Below, in pieces: positions 18,159 through 26,674 of a DNA stretch of 64,000 nucleotides (position 1 is the stretch's first letter; every line of letters begins with the position of its first letter). Source of the DNA: Winogradskyella pacifica (GTDB taxonomy: Bacteria > Bacteroidota > Bacteroidia > Flavobacteriales > Flavobacteriaceae); assembly GCF_013403915.1 (NCBI RefSeq), contig NZ_JABFDI010000011.1, forward strand, positions 1 to 64,000, read 5' to 3'. The translations under genes and the position numbers were made by a program. The notes below the pieces were generated by a model. The model searched no databases. It had not been told where the DNA came from and worked only from the letters and a program-made list of their open reading frames with translations.

Positions 18159-19787
18159 TTAAACCTGTAAAACACCCATATTAAAAGGTTTCTCAATAGG
18201 AGCATGGTTAGCAGCTTCTATTCCCATAGAAATCCATGTTCTTGTGTCTAAAGGGTCAATTACTCCATCGGTCCAAATACGAGATGCGGCATAATATGGA
18301 GATACTTGGTCGTCGTATCTCGATTTAATCTTATTGAATAATTCCGCTTCTTTTTCCTTAGTGATTTTTTCTCCTCTCTTCTTAAGTGAAGCAGTTTCAA
18401 TTTGTAATAACACTTTTGCAGCAGAATTACCACTCATTACAGCGAGTTCTGCACTTGGCCATGCTGCAATTAATCTAGGGTCATACGCTTTTCCACACAT
18501 CGCATAATTTCCGGCTCCGTAACTATTACCTAATATAATCGTGAATTTTGGTACTACAGAATTACTAACCGCATTTACCATTTTGGCACCATCTTTAATG
18601 ATTCCGGAGTGTTCCGATTTACTACCAACCATAAAGCCTGTAACGTCTTGCAGGAAAACTAGAGGTATTTTCTTCTGATTGCAATTGGCAATAAAACGCG
18701 TGGCTTTATCTGCAGAGTCATTATATATAACACCGCCAAATTGCATTTCTCCTTTTGCGTTTTTTACTAATTTTCGTTGATTAGCCACAATACCAACTGC
18801 CCAACCTTCAATCCGAGCATAAGCTGTGATAATGGTTTTGCCATAATCTTCTTTGTACTCGTCAAACTCAGAGTTGTCAACCAAACGCTTAATAATCTCT
18901 TTCATATCGTATTGGTCAGCGCGACTTTTTGGAAGAATTCCATAGATATCATCCGGATTCTCTTTTGGTTTTTTAGATTCAGCTCTATTATAACCAGCTT
19001 TGTCAAAATCCCCGATCTTATCAACGAGATTTTTAATTTTATCTAAAGCATCTTTATCATCCTTTGCTTTGTAATCTGTAACTCCAGAAATTTCGCAGTG
19101 CGTTGTAGCTCCACCTAAAGTTTCATTATCAATCGTTTCGCCTATTGCAGCTTTTACTAAATAGCTTCCTGCTAAGAAAATACTTCCTGTTTTATCCACA
19201 ATGATAGCTTCATCACTCATTATCGGTAAATAAGCACCTCCAGCGACACAGCTTCCCATAATTGCCGCAATTTGGGTAATTCCCATACTACTCATTATGG
19301 CATTATTTCTAAAAATACGACCAAAATGTTCTTTGTCTGGGAAAATTTCATCTTGCATTGGTAGAAAAACACCAGCGCTATCCACCAAATAAATAATTGG
19401 TAAGCGGTTTTCAATAGCGATTTCTTGGGCGCGTAAATTCTTTTTTCCTGTAATTGGGAACCAAGCACCTGCCTTCACAGTGGCGTCATTGGCAACAACA
19501 ATGCATTGCTTTCCTTTTACATAGCCCATCTTCACAACAACACCTCCCGATGGACAGCCACCATATTGCTCATACATACCTTCACCAGCAAATGCTCCTA
19601 TTTCTATAGACTTAGCTTTAGGATCCAAAAGGTAATTAACACGTTCTCTAGCTGTCATTTTCCCTTTAGCCTTATGTTTCTCAATGCTTTTTTCTCCACC
19701 ACCGAGTTTTACTTTAACTAATCGTTTTTTAAGATCGGAAAGAAGAAGCTTATTATGGTCTTCGTTTTTATTGAATTTGATATCCAT
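18159..19787 (-). CDS. Biotin-dependent acyl-CoA carboxylase, carboxyltransferase (beta) subunit
   Basis: A 542-aa crotonase-fold carboxyltransferase. Landmarks: KGKMTARERVNYLLDP, ...LPMQDEIFPDKEHFGRIF, IAAIMGSCVAGGAYLPIMSDE (oxyanion hole glycines), IFLAGSYLVKAAIGE, GVIYNDSADKATRFI and GFMVGSKSEHSGIIKDGAKM with the second GNSYGAGNYAMCG oxyanion site. These particular variants are closest to methylcrotonyl-CoA carboxylase beta (leucine catabolism), but propionyl-CoA or broader acyl-CoA use cannot be excluded. The biotin carboxylase/BCCP alpha subunit is not in the window. Two secreted paralogues follow on the same strand. Confidence 0.9.
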   Translation of the reverse strand: MDIKFNKNEDHNKLLLSDLKKRLVKVKLGGGEKSIEKHKAKGKMTARERVNYLLDPKAKSIEIGAFAGEGMYEQYGGCPSGGVVVKMGYVKGKQCIVVANDATVKAGAWFPITGKKNLRAQEIAIENRLPIIYLVDSAGVFLPMQDEIFPDKEHFGRIFRNNAIMSSMGITQIAAIMGSCVAGGAYLPIMSDEAIIVDKTGSIFLAGSYLVKAAIGETIDNETLGGATTHCEISGVTDYKAKDDKDALDKIKNLVDKIGDFDKAGYNRAESKKPKENPDDIYGILPKSRADQYDMKEIIKRLVDNSEFDEYKEDYGKTIITAYARIEGWAVGIVANQRKLVKNAKGEMQFGGVIYNDSADKATRFIANCNQKKIPLVFLQDVTGFMVGSKSEHSGIIKDGAKMVNAVSNSVVPKFTIILGNSYGAGNYAMCGKAYDPRLIAAWPSAELAVMSGNSAAKVLLQIETASLKKRGEKITKEKEAELFNKIKSRYDDQVSPYYAASRIWTDGVIDPLDTRTWISMGIEAANHAPIEKPFNMGVLQV

Positions 19788-19918
19788 ATGAGTTGCCCAT
19801 GAAAGTGGGTGTTGTTTATGAGTTAAAACTTAGTTTTTGTTTTGTACGAATTTACAAAACGAAAAGATGTTTGGAAAGTGATTGGTTTGTAAAATAATAT
19901 TACATGGAATTATTTTCC

Positions 19919-19949
19919 TTGGAAACTAATTAGTTTTATTGTAGATTTG
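19919..19949 (+). promoter_or_regulatory. Bacteroidota-type promoter of the DoxX/FMN reductase/MarR operon
   Basis: TTG at 19919-19921, a 20-nt spacer and TAGATTTG at 19942-19949 form an exact consensus match 22 nt upstream of the DoxX-like start. It should drive the run of five closely spaced genes to the terminator at 22397. Confidence 0.65.
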
Positions 19950-19970
19950 TACCTTTAAAACAAATGAAAA

Positions 19971-20324
19971 ATGAAAAAAAATAAGATTATCTATTACGCA
20001 GCCACAGGCTTATTAACTTTGTTAATGTTGTTTTCTATTAGCATGTACTTTTTTAAACATGACGATATGGTAATCGCATTCACAAATTTTGGATATCCAG
20101 CCTATATTATTTATCCTTATGCTGTTGTTAAATTATTAGGATTGATTGTACTATGGGCACCAGGCCTAAAAACGCTAAAGGAATGGGCGTATTCCGGTTT
20201 CTTTTTTGCTTTTATTCTAGCCTTTTTTGCACATTATATGATCGGTGATGGTGAACAAATGGCAGCGGTATTAGCATTTATTTTACTGATAACATCTTAT
20301 ATCTTTTATAAAAAACTCAATTAA
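19971..20324 (+). CDS. DoxX-like four-helix membrane protein
   Basis: A 117-aa inner-membrane protein with four hydrophobic segments (about 6-27, 43-62, 70-90, 95-112) and the pattern of the DoxX/DoxD-like family: short loops, a PAYIIYPYAVVKLLG turn and a GLKTLKEWAYSGF motif. Relatives support thiol or respiratory redox functions and often sit beside oxidoreductases and MarR or pirin genes, as here. It is the first gene of a five-gene run with spacings of 2-26 nt. Confidence 0.8.
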   Translation: MKKNKIIYYAATGLLTLLMLFSISMYFFKHDDMVIAFTNFGYPAYIIYPYAVVKLLGLIVLWAPGLKTLKEWAYSGFFFAFILAFFAHYMIGDGEQMAAVLAFILLITSYIFYKKLN

Positions 20325-20348
20325 ACTTAAACACTAAAACACTAAAAC
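20325..20348 (+). repeat. Three tandem octamers before the FMN reductase start
   Basis: ACTTAAAC-ACTAAAAC-ACTAAAAC fills the 26-nt spacer immediately before the ATG at 20351. It is a short tandem repeat within a ribosome-loading region. Confidence 0.6.
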
Positions 20349-20350
20349 AA

Positions 20351-20881
20351 ATGAAGCATATCATAGTATTTGCAGGAAGTAATAGCAGCACTTCAATTAA
20401 TAAACAATTAGTCACTTACGCGTCACAATTAGTAGATGGTGTTAGTGCAACAGTATTAGATTTAAACGATTTTGAAATGCCAATATATAGTTCAGATAGA
20501 GAACAAGCCGAAGGTTTTCCTAAAGAAGCTATAGATTTTGTCAGTCACTTAAAAGGAGCAGATGGTTTTATAGTCTCTTTAGCGGAACATAACGGAGCAT
20601 ATAGTACGGCTTTTAAAAACATATTTGATTGGGCGTCTAGAGTAGAACAAAAGACATTTTTAAACAAATCTTTATTGCTTATGGCAACCTCTCCTGGCGC
20701 TAGAGGAGGGGCTTCTGTTTTAGAAATGGCTTCTGATCGTTTTCCTAGACACGATGCCAATATTGTTGCTCAATTTTCTTTACCTTCATTTTATGATAAC
20801 TTTTCTGATGGTAAGATTACAAATGAAGCCTTAAATTCAGAATTATTAAATAAAGTAAAACTATTTAAAGACAGTCTATAA
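20351..20881 (+). CDS. NADPH-dependent FMN reductase family flavoprotein
   Basis: A 176-aa flavodoxin-like protein. The FMN phosphate loop is AGSNSSTSINKQL (8-20), followed by the DLNDFEMPIYSSDREQAEGFP segment, a PSAP-like ...EHNGAYSTAFKNIFDWASR loop (flavin ring contact) and MATSPGARGG. Relatives (ChrR, YieF, SsuE-like) reduce FMN, quinones or chromate with NAD(P)H. It lies between a DoxX-like protein and a GNAT/MarR pair, suggesting a MarR-controlled redox or electrophile response. The GNAT gene starts 2 nt after its stop. Confidence 0.9.
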   Translation: MKHIIVFAGSNSSTSINKQLVTYASQLVDGVSATVLDLNDFEMPIYSSDREQAEGFPKEAIDFVSHLKGADGFIVSLAEHNGAYSTAFKNIFDWASRVEQKTFLNKSLLLMATSPGARGGASVLEMASDRFPRHDANIVAQFSLPSFYDNFSDGKITNEALNSELLNKVKLFKDSL

Positions 20882-20883
20882 TT

Positions 20884-21159
20884 ATGGAATTAAAACACGA
20901 AGAATCAAAAAATAGATTTTATCTACTAGATAATAAAAAGGAGATTGGTGAAATCGCGTATGCTAATGTTAAAGACGGTCTCATCGATATTAATCATACA
21001 GAGATTGATGTTAACTACAGAGGTCAAGATCTCGGTTTACAATTAATTAAAGCCGTTGCAGATTTCGCAAGAGAAAATAAATTAAAAGCAAGGGCAAGCT
21101 GTCCTTATGTCGCTAAAGTGTTTGGTGAGACAGATAAATATGATGACATCAAAGCCTAA
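20884..21159 (+). CDS. Small GNAT-type acetyltransferase (YjdJ/GNAT-like, PF14542 type)
   Basis: A 91-aa minimal GNAT. It has the acyl-CoA loop Y-RGQDLGLQLIKAVADFAR (R/Q-x-x-G-x-G/A position at 53-60) and the following RASCPYVAKVF strand with the Cys-Pro typical of the YjdJ group. Substrates of these small enzymes are unknown. It is embedded in the redox operon, 2 nt after the FMN reductase and 25 nt before MarR. Confidence 0.85.
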   Translation: MELKHEESKNRFYLLDNKKEIGEIAYANVKDGLIDINHTEIDVNYRGQDLGLQLIKAVADFARENKLKARASCPYVAKVFGETDKYDDIKA

Positions 21160-21184
21160 ATAGAATTTTTAAGACTATTAAAAT

Positions 21185-21622
21185 ATGGGAGATTTATCGA
21201 AAGATATTAATTCAAAATTCGAAAACTTTAAAGTAAAGGCGCTTCTGAATATTATTTATACAGCCAATTGGATTACGAGCCGTCAAAGCGAATCTTTTAA
21301 GGACTTTGGGATCTCACAACAGCAGTATAATATTTTAAGAATTTTAAGAGGAGCAAATGAGCCATTAAAAGTGCAAACCATAAAGGATCGAATGTTAGAG
21401 CGCTCGCCTAATGCAACACGATTAATGGATAAGCTATGTGCAAAACAATTAATTAAACGGTTGCCATCAGAACACGATAGGCGTGTGGTTAAAATTGAAA
21501 TTACACAGCAAGGCCTGGATTTGCTAAACACAATTCCGAGCGATATGAATAAAGAGTTAATTAAAAATTTAAGTGAAGCTGAAGCGGAACAATTAAGTGA
21601 CTTATTGGATAAAATGCGCTAG
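21185..21622 (+). CDS. MarR family transcriptional regulator
   Basis: A 145-aa winged-helix regulator. The recognition region is GISQQQYNILRILRG...VQTIKDRMLERSPNATRLMDKL, and the wing is RLPSEHDRRVVKIEITQQG with the invariant DxR. Flanking helices provide the dimer interface. MarR proteins repress neighbouring operons and are released by phenolic or oxidant ligands, so the DoxX/FMN reductase/GNAT/pirin genes are the natural targets; this is inferred from context. Only Cys76 (CAKQLI region) could be an oxidation sensor. Confidence 0.93.
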   Translation: MGDLSKDINSKFENFKVKALLNIIYTANWITSRQSESFKDFGISQQQYNILRILRGANEPLKVQTIKDRMLERSPNATRLMDKLCAKQLIKRLPSEHDRRVVKIEITQQGLDLLNTIPSDMNKELIKNLSEAEAEQLSDLLDKMR

Positions 21623-21647
21623 TAGAATTAAATAAAAGGAAATAATC

Positions 21648-22373
21648 ATGAAAAAAGTAATACATAAAGCAGACAGTAGAGGATTTGCAGATCATGGATG
21701 GTTACAAGCAAATCATTCCTTTAGTTTTGCAAGTTGGAATAATCCTGAACGCGTGCATTTCGGTGCATTAAGAGTCTTAAATGATGATGTTATTGGTCCA
21801 AAAATGGGGTTTGGAACACATTCACATGATAATATGGAGATTATAACCATACCACTAAAAGGCGTGTTAAAGCATCGTGATAATATGAACGACGATTGGC
21901 TAGCTGTTCATCCAGGTGAAGTGCAAGTAATGTCTGCAGGAACAGGCGTTCAGCATTCTGAAATTAATGGGGCGATTGATGAGCATTTAAGTTTATTTCA
22001 AATTTGGGTAATACCGCAAAAACGAAATGTAGAGCCGCGTTATGATCAGAAATTATTCAAGTCTGAAGATCGAAAAGGACAGCTTCAAACCTTAGTAACG
22101 TCTTTTGAAGATACTGATGTAGAAAGTCTTAAAATTCATCAAGATGCTAAGCTTTCAAGAATTGATTTGTCAAAAGATGAAACATTCATATATCAACTAA
22201 AAGGGAAGAGTCATGGTGTGTATGCTATGCTTATTTCTGGTAGTGTTGAAATCGAGGGTGAGACTTTAGAATCTAGAGATGCCATTGGAATTTCAGAAAC
22301 GGATAATTTCAATATAATAGCCAAAACCGATAGTGAACTATTATTTATTGAAGTTCCTATGATTAATTTTTAG
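21648..22373 (+). CDS. Pirin family protein (YhaK-like)
   Basis: A 241-aa bicupin. The N-terminal cupin has the metal ligands GTHSHDNMEI (His58, His60) and VQHSE (His102, Glu104), matching the pirin/YhaK set. HGWLQANHSFSFASW at 16-30 is the family signature. Some pirins show quercetin 2,3-dioxygenase activity and YhaK responds to nitrosative or oxidative stress; here the location after MarR in a redox operon supports a stress role. A strong terminator follows. Confidence 0.92.
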   Translation: MKKVIHKADSRGFADHGWLQANHSFSFASWNNPERVHFGALRVLNDDVIGPKMGFGTHSHDNMEIITIPLKGVLKHRDNMNDDWLAVHPGEVQVMSAGTGVQHSEINGAIDEHLSLFQIWVIPQKRNVEPRYDQKLFKSEDRKGQLQTLVTSFEDTDVESLKIHQDAKLSRIDLSKDETFIYQLKGKSHGVYAMLISGSVEIEGETLESRDAIGISETDNFNIIAKTDSELLFIEVPMINF

Positions 22374-22396
22374 TTGTTTGAAACAATTTACATTAG

Positions 22397-22426
22397 AAGC
22401 ATCACAAATAGTGATGCTTTTTTTAT
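22397..22426 (+). terminator. Rho-independent terminator after the pirin gene
   Basis: AAGCATCAC (22397-22405), loop AAATA, GTGATGCTT (22411-22419) and a T run. It ends the redox operon. Confidence 0.88.
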
Positions 22427-22476
22427 TTAAAATGCGATATTTGTAAACTAACTAACGATTAAAACTAAGATTGATT

Positions 22477-22659
22477 ATGGCAATGAATAAAAATACGGTA
22501 TTAGCTTGGGCAACATGGATTATGGTCTTTGTAGGATTAGGGTTAATTGCCCTTGGAGCATTTAGATATGATGATGTTGCAGGTTGGGGATTTGCTGCTG
22601 TTGGTGGTGGTTTTTTCTGTATAGCATGGGTTTTCAATGCTTTAAAAGGACGTGTGTAA
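22477..22659 (+). CDS. Small two-helix membrane protein (CAL67264-like)
   Basis: 60 aa from the ATG at 22477 (MAMNKNTVLAWATWIM); an in-frame TTG six bases upstream is less likely. Two hydrophobic helices (about 6-27 and 33-54) with small residues (GLGLIALGAF, GFAAVGGGFF) and a short basic end. I recall this as a conserved flavobacterial family named after a Gramella locus (CAL67264), but cannot check it. It lies 50 nt upstream of ettA. Role unknown. Confidence 0.75.
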   Translation: MAMNKNTVLAWATWIMVFVGLGLIALGAFRYDDVAGWGFAAVGGGFFCIAWVFNALKGRV

Positions 22660-22709
22660 TTAATTTGTGATGTTCAATAGTTTAACTTTACAATAAATAA
22701 CTAACAATT

Positions 22710-24401
22710 ATGAGTGACGATAAAAAAGTAATTTTTGCAATGTCTGGTCTAACAAAGACCTTTCCAGGAGCTAATACTCCTGTTTTAAAAAATATATATT
22801 TAAGTTTCTTTTATGGTGCTAAGATTGGTATTCTAGGTCTAAATGGTTCTGGTAAGTCTACACTTTTAAAGATCATAGCAGGAGTTGATAAAAACTATCA
22901 AGGTGATGTGGTTTTTCAACCGGGTTATACGGTTGGGTATTTAGAACAAGAACCGCAATTAGATGATGACAAAACGGTTATGGAAATTGTGCGCGAAGGT
23001 GCTGCAGAAACCGTTGCTATACTTGATGAATATAACAGTATTAATGATCAATTTGGTTTAGAGGAAGTGTATAGCGATGCCGATAAAATGGAAAAGCTAA
23101 TGAACCGTCAGGCAGAACTGCAAGATCAAATTGATGCTGCTAATGCTTGGGAATTAGATACTAAGTTAGAAATAGCCATGGACGCCTTAAGAACCCCAGA
23201 TGGTGATAAGAAAATTGGTGTGCTTTCTGGTGGTGAACGTCGCCGTGTAGCCTTATGTCGTTTATTATTACAAGAACCAGATGTATTATTATTAGATGAG
23301 CCTACTAACCACTTGGATGCAGAATCTGTACATTGGTTAGAGCATCATTTAGCACAATATAAAGGAACGGTTATCGCAGTAACTCACGATAGATATTTCT
23401 TAGATAATGTTGCAGGTTGGATTTTAGAACTCGATAGAGGTGAAGGAATTCCTTGGAAAGGAAATTATTCGTCTTGGTTAGATCAAAAGTCTACACGTAT
23501 GGCACAAGAAAGTAAAACAGCCTCTAAGCGTCAAAAGACATTAGAGCGTGAGCTAGATTGGGTACGTCAAGGTGCAAAAGGTCGTCAGACAAAGCAAAAA
23601 GCACGTTTGAAGAACTATGATAAATTAATGAGTCAAGATCAAAAGCAGCTTGACGAAAAATTAGAAATCTATATTCCTAATGGACCACGATTAGGAACAA
23701 ATGTAATCGAAGCTATTGGTGTTGCTAAGGGTTATGATGATAAATTACTGTACGATAATCTAAATTTCAATTTGCCTCAAGCAGGTATTGTTGGTATTAT
23801 TGGGCCAAATGGTGCTGGTAAAACGACTATTTTCAGAATGATAATGGGAGAAGAAGCATCAGATAAAGGTGAATTTAAAGTCGGAGAAACGGCTAAGATT
23901 GCATACGTTGATCAGAAACATTCTAATATTGATCCTGAAAAAACAATTTGGCAAAACTTTAGTGATGAGCAAGAATTGGTAATGATGGGTGGTAAGGAAG
24001 TAAATTCTAGAGCTTATTTAAGTCGATTTAACTTCTCTGGTGGTGAGCAAAACAAGAAAGTAAAATTGCTTTCGGGTGGTGAGCGTAACCGTTTACATCT
24101 CGCTATGACACTTAAAGAAGAAGGTAATGTATTACTTTTAGATGAGCCAACTAACGATTTAGATGTTAATACATTAAGAGCGTTAGAAGAAGGTTTAGAG
24201 AACTTTGCGGGTTGTGCTGTTGTTATTAGTCACGATAGGTGGTTCTTAGATAGAATCTGTACGCACATTTTAGCTTTTGAAGGAGATTCTCAAGTCTATT
24301 TCTTTGAAGGAGGATTTAGTGAATATGAAGAAAATAAGAAGAAACGTTTGGGTGGTGATTTAATGCCAAAACGAATTAAGTATAGAAAGTTGGTAAGGTA
24401 A
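22710..24401 (+). CDS. ettA: Energy-dependent translational throttle protein EttA (ABC-F)
   Basis: A 563-aa ABC-F ATPase with two nucleotide-binding domains and no membrane segments. Walker A motifs are GLNGSGKST and GPNGAGKTT, signature motifs LSGGERRR and LSGGERNR, Walker B motifs [11 protein letters not shown] and [11 protein letters not shown]. The linker between domains ([20 protein letters not shown] onward) is the P-site tRNA-interaction motif, and the C-terminus PKRIKYRKL is characteristic of EttA within the ABC-F group. EttA binds the ribosomal E site and gates the first elongation step according to the ATP/ADP ratio. Confidence 0.96.
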   Translation: MSDDKKVIFAMSGLTKTFPGANTPVLKNIYLSFFYGAKIGILGLNGSGKSTLLKIIAGVDKNYQGDVVFQPGYTVGYLEQEPQLDDDKTVMEIVREGAAETVAILDEYNSINDQFGLEEVYSDADKMEKLMNRQAELQDQIDAANAWELDTKLEIAMDALRTPDGDKKIGVLSGGERRRVALCRLLLQEPDVLLLDEPTNHLDAESVHWLEHHLAQYKGTVIAVTHDRYFLDNVAGWILELDRGEGIPWKGNYSSWLDQKSTRMAQESKTASKRQKTLERELDWVRQGAKGRQTKQKARLKNYDKLMSQDQKQLDEKLEIYIPNGPRLGTNVIEAIGVAKGYDDKLLYDNLNFNLPQAGIVGIIGPNGAGKTTIFRMIMGEEASDKGEFKVGETAKIAYVDQKHSNIDPEKTIWQNFSDEQELVMMGGKEVNSRAYLSRFNFSGGEQNKKVKLLSGGERNRLHLAMTLKEEGNVLLLDEPTNDLDVNTLRALEEGLENFAGCAVVISHDRWFLDRICTHILAFEGDSQVYFFEGGFSEYEENKKKRLGGDLMPKRIKYRKLVR

Positions 24402-24420
24402 ATTTACCGACTATTGAAAC

Positions 24421-24453
24421 AAAAAAGAGCCAGCAAATTGCTGGCTCTTTTTT
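24421..24453. terminator. Bidirectional terminator between ettA and the small membrane genes
   Basis: GAGCCAGCA-AAT-TGCTGGCTC with A run before and T run after. It lies between ettA (ends 24401, +) and the minus-strand small ORF ending at 24461. Confidence 0.9.
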
Positions 24454-24460
24454 TTATGTT

Positions 24461-24619
24461 TTATTGATTTTCTAACTGTTTTATTTTTTCTTTCAATTTT
24501 CTAGATTTTAAATATTGTAAAGCCCATAAAATTGTCATTGTAACAAACCCAATTCCCAAAATACTTATCATTCGTTGAGAAGAGCCATCTAGAATAAGAG
24601 TAATCGCTGTTAAATTCAT
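24461..24619 (-). CDS. Small single-pass membrane protein, 52 aa
   Basis: A short frame from ATG at 24619 to TAA at 24461. The protein starts MNLTAITLILDGSSQRMI, has one hydrophobic helix (about 18-36: ISILGIGFVTMTILWAL) and ends in a basic, amphipathic tail (YLKSRKLKEKIKQLENQ). It starts 3 nt after the next upstream minus-strand ORF and its own stop lies 8 nt before a strong terminator, which supports it being real. The two proteins share a layout: one helix followed by KxKxENxKL-type tails. Function unknown. Confidence 0.55.
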   Translation of the reverse strand: MNLTAITLILDGSSQRMISILGIGFVTMTILWALQYLKSRKLKEKIKQLENQ

Positions 24620-24622
24620 TAT

Positions 24623-24847
24623 TTAATTATCACCATAAAGATGCCCGCTATGTAAATCTTCACCAGACTCTTCATAATCTTTATAAGCATTGGTTTGCAT
24701 TAATTTTTTGTTTTCCGATTTTAACTTATACATCTTAATGATGGCTATTAAAATAAAAACGAGAAAAATAGATGCTACGGCTATTAAGATCATCGTAAGC
24801 TGTGTAGTCGTCACAATCAAAGCCTTTGAAAGCAGGTTCTTATGCAT
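24623..24847 (-). CDS. Small single-pass membrane protein, 74 aa
   Basis: One strongly hydrophobic helix (about 18-40, MILIAVASIFLVFILIAII) followed by MYKLKSENKKLMQTNAYKDY and an acidic, His-containing end (EESGEDLHSGHLYGDN). The start may be the annotated ATG at 24847, which is embedded in an (AAT)n tract, or the internal Met at residue 19, which would begin the helix directly. It is coupled to the 52-aa gene after 3 nt. I do not recognise the family. Confidence 0.6.
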   Translation of the reverse strand: MHKNLLSKALIVTTTQLTMILIAVASIFLVFILIAIIKMYKLKSENKKLMQTNAYKDYEESGEDLHSGHLYGDN

Positions 24848-24863
24848 TATTATTATTATTATT
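24846..24863. repeat. Trinucleotide microsatellite (ATT)6 at a start codon
   Basis: Six perfect ATT units; on the minus strand the (AAT) tract runs directly into the ATG at 24847. Slippage would change leader length by 3 nt steps. Confidence 0.8.
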
Positions 24864-25174
24864 CGTTTTAGATTTGGGTTCTACAGCGCTAATATATAAA
24901 AAAAGTTAATGTTAAATACTTAATAGTAAATTATTTACAAACTATTAGTTTACAAACGCACCGATTAACTGTTGTATAAGTCCGTTAAACCACAGTGTTT
25001 TTAAGGTGAATATGAGGTTATTAAATTATTAAGAAATTTAATTTTCTTTCAATTTTCTGTAACAAATATTAAAAAACTGCTACCTATATTTTAGTAACTA
25101 AAGTTTTTGTAGTCTTAAAAAATTACCGAAATTGCTTAACAGAATGATGTTCAACTTTAATAACACTACACTAT
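24864..25174. other. Divergent intergenic region upstream of the AAA+ module
   Basis: No ORF of substance. It holds a direct repeat TTTACAAAC (around 24934 and 24949) and the bipartite CTGTAAC/ACCTATA element at 25057-25094. No exact TAnnTTTG promoter is visible on the plus strand, which makes the bipartite element the best promoter candidate. Confidence 0.5.
25057..25094 (+). promoter_or_regulatory. Bipartite CTGTAAC/ACCTATA motif, possible ECF-sigma promoter
   Basis: CTGTAACAAA at 25057-25066 and ACCTATA at 25082-25088. The same two blocks occur with identical spacing at 34463-34500, upstream of another gene. A GTAAC -35 block is typical of ECF-sigma promoters; the assignment is inference. 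It lies about 86 nt upstream of the module's first start codon. Confidence 0.5.
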
Positions 25175-26524
25175 ATGCCTGATGATTTTGATTTATTAGA
25201 AACCAATTCACAAGAGAAAGCTGAAAAAGTCGATGTAAATTGGGGAAAAGCCATTGACCAAATGAAGTCAAAGCTTGCTCAAGAAGATGACCCAGAAAGT
25301 CGTCAGAAAATATTAAACGCCACATTAGATAATGTGGTTGATATGGCAGAAAAAGACAGATCTACGTTATTAGATGCTATTAAGGATTTAACAGATTATC
25401 AGGACGAAGTCGGAATTATGTTTGAAGGTTTTTCAGCATTAAACGCTTCAGAACAAAAAATAATAGACGACGCTGTTAAGCGATTAGAGCGCGCAAAAGT
25501 TGAACTTGAGGATGCAAATAACAAACCAGACACTTGGTGGAATAACCTTTGGGGACGCAAAAGTAAAATAAATGATGCCGAAGCAGAACTTAAGAACGCT
25601 CAAAAAACACGTGATGCTGCAGATAATGAAGCAAAAGCAATGTTTCAGCAACGAATTGAAACAGCCGATGTTCAAACCTTATTAAATGAATTATCATTTA
25701 AGAGTCAAGCAGCGATTAAGCGTCTAAAAGACAGAGAAATTGAAATTAAGGAAGTTGAAGAAAGCCTTAAAACAGCTATTGTAGAGGCTTCTAATAATCA
25801 TACAAAAGCACTTCAAAAGAAAAAAGAAGTAGAAGATAAGCTAGAGACGGAATATGCGTTATTAAAACAAGCACGTCAAGCTTTAGAAGAAGTAGCAGAT
25901 AAGCAGTCAACTGATTATTCGGATGCTTTGAGTAAAGTAACCACTTTAGAGCAAAAAGTAGAAGAGTTAGAAGGTCTTAAGAATGCTTACACAACATTAG
26001 CTGCTTCAAAAGATAGTTTCGTACACAAGCATAACCTTACTATTAAAGTATTAACATCTTTACGTAGTAATTTACAAACGCACCGTGCAAAATTAAAGTC
26101 TGATACAGATGAGCGTTTAAAGTATTACGATGGTTATGTAGTGGCTTTAAAAGCACGTACAGATCAAGAATTTGCAGCAATCTTAGAACATTTAGGTGTT
26201 AAAACGGATGAACATATTGGAGTCACTTTAGCAGCGATGCATACCGCAAGTGCTAAAGCGCGTCAAGAAATGATGGATAATATTCCAGTGCACGAAAAAG
26301 TGATGCAGGGTGTTTATGGTAGTTATGCTGAAGCTTTACAAGAAATTCGAGAAAAAGATAAGTCTATTCAAAAGAATTTTGCTGAGCGTTACGGCATTGA
26401 TATGAAAGAAATTTTCGAAGATTACTACGCAGCAGATGCAAACGCACCTTCAGGAGGTGATGGAGGAGGAGAGCCAGCAGGTGAACCAAAGCCAGAAGCA
26501 GGAGATGATGATTTGTTAGGATAA
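25175..26524 (+). CDS. Coiled-coil protein, first gene of the AAA+ module
   Basis: A 449-aa soluble protein. Residues about 95-330 are nearly continuous heptad-type coiled coil rich in E/K/A/L (e.g. QALEEVADKQ, LEQKVEELEGLKNAYTTLAA), interrupted by a DTWWNNLWGRKSKIND segment near 118-133 that recalls an amphipathic membrane-contact stretch. The last 30 residues are disordered, Gly/Pro/Glu/Asp-rich, ending DDDLLG. No signal peptide. PspA-like or TelA-like filament proteins came to mind, but I see no diagnostic motif of either. The ATG at 25175 follows a long leader with an ECF-like element. It probably forms the structural or substrate component handled by the downstream AAA+ ATPase. Confidence 0.8.
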   Translation: MPDDFDLLETNSQEKAEKVDVNWGKAIDQMKSKLAQEDDPESRQKILNATLDNVVDMAEKDRSTLLDAIKDLTDYQDEVGIMFEGFSALNASEQKIIDDAVKRLERAKVELEDANNKPDTWWNNLWGRKSKINDAEAELKNAQKTRDAADNEAKAMFQQRIETADVQTLLNELSFKSQAAIKRLKDREIEIKEVEESLKTAIVEASNNHTKALQKKKEVEDKLETEYALLKQARQALEEVADKQSTDYSDALSKVTTLEQKVEELEGLKNAYTTLAASKDSFVHKHNLTIKVLTSLRSNLQTHRAKLKSDTDERLKYYDGYVVALKARTDQEFAAILEHLGVKTDEHIGVTLAAMHTASAKARQEMMDNIPVHEKVMQGVYGSYAEALQEIREKDKSIQKNFAERYGIDMKEIFEDYYAADANAPSGGDGGGEPAGEPKPEAGDDDLLG

Positions 26525-26529
26525 TAAGT

Positions 26530-26671
26530 AGTTGTTAGTTATCAGTATTCAGTTGGCAGTCAAATCGGGACTGAATACAGTGGCTAAAACTATATATTCA
26601 ATATCTTTTTTAAATAATATTTTTCAGGTATTCTTGGGACACTGCAAACTGAATACTGCCAACTGCCTACT
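26530..26671. repeat. Inverted pair of heptad arrays (AGTNNNN x5)
   Basis: 26530-26564 is five perfect-length heptamers AGTTGTT, AGTTATC, AGTATTC, AGTTGGC, AGTCAAA. 26637-26671 read on the minus strand is again five: AGTAGGC, AGTTGGC, AGTATTC, AGTTTGC, AGTGTCC. The arms are 35 nt each with a 72-nt spacer and can pair imperfectly. The right arm ends 3 nt before the ATG of the next gene. Confidence 0.75.
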
Positions 26672-26674
26672 AAA

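Noticed and set aside
22430-22460. Promoter for the small membrane protein/ettA genes (GATATTTG at about 22437)
   Set aside because: The first base of TAnnTTTG is wrong and no TTG lies 19-21 nt upstream.
25175-26524. TelA/KlaA toxic-anion resistance or PspA identity for the coiled-coil protein
   Set aside because: Length and coiled coil are suggestive, but I see no diagnostic motif of either family and no ter or psp genes nearby.
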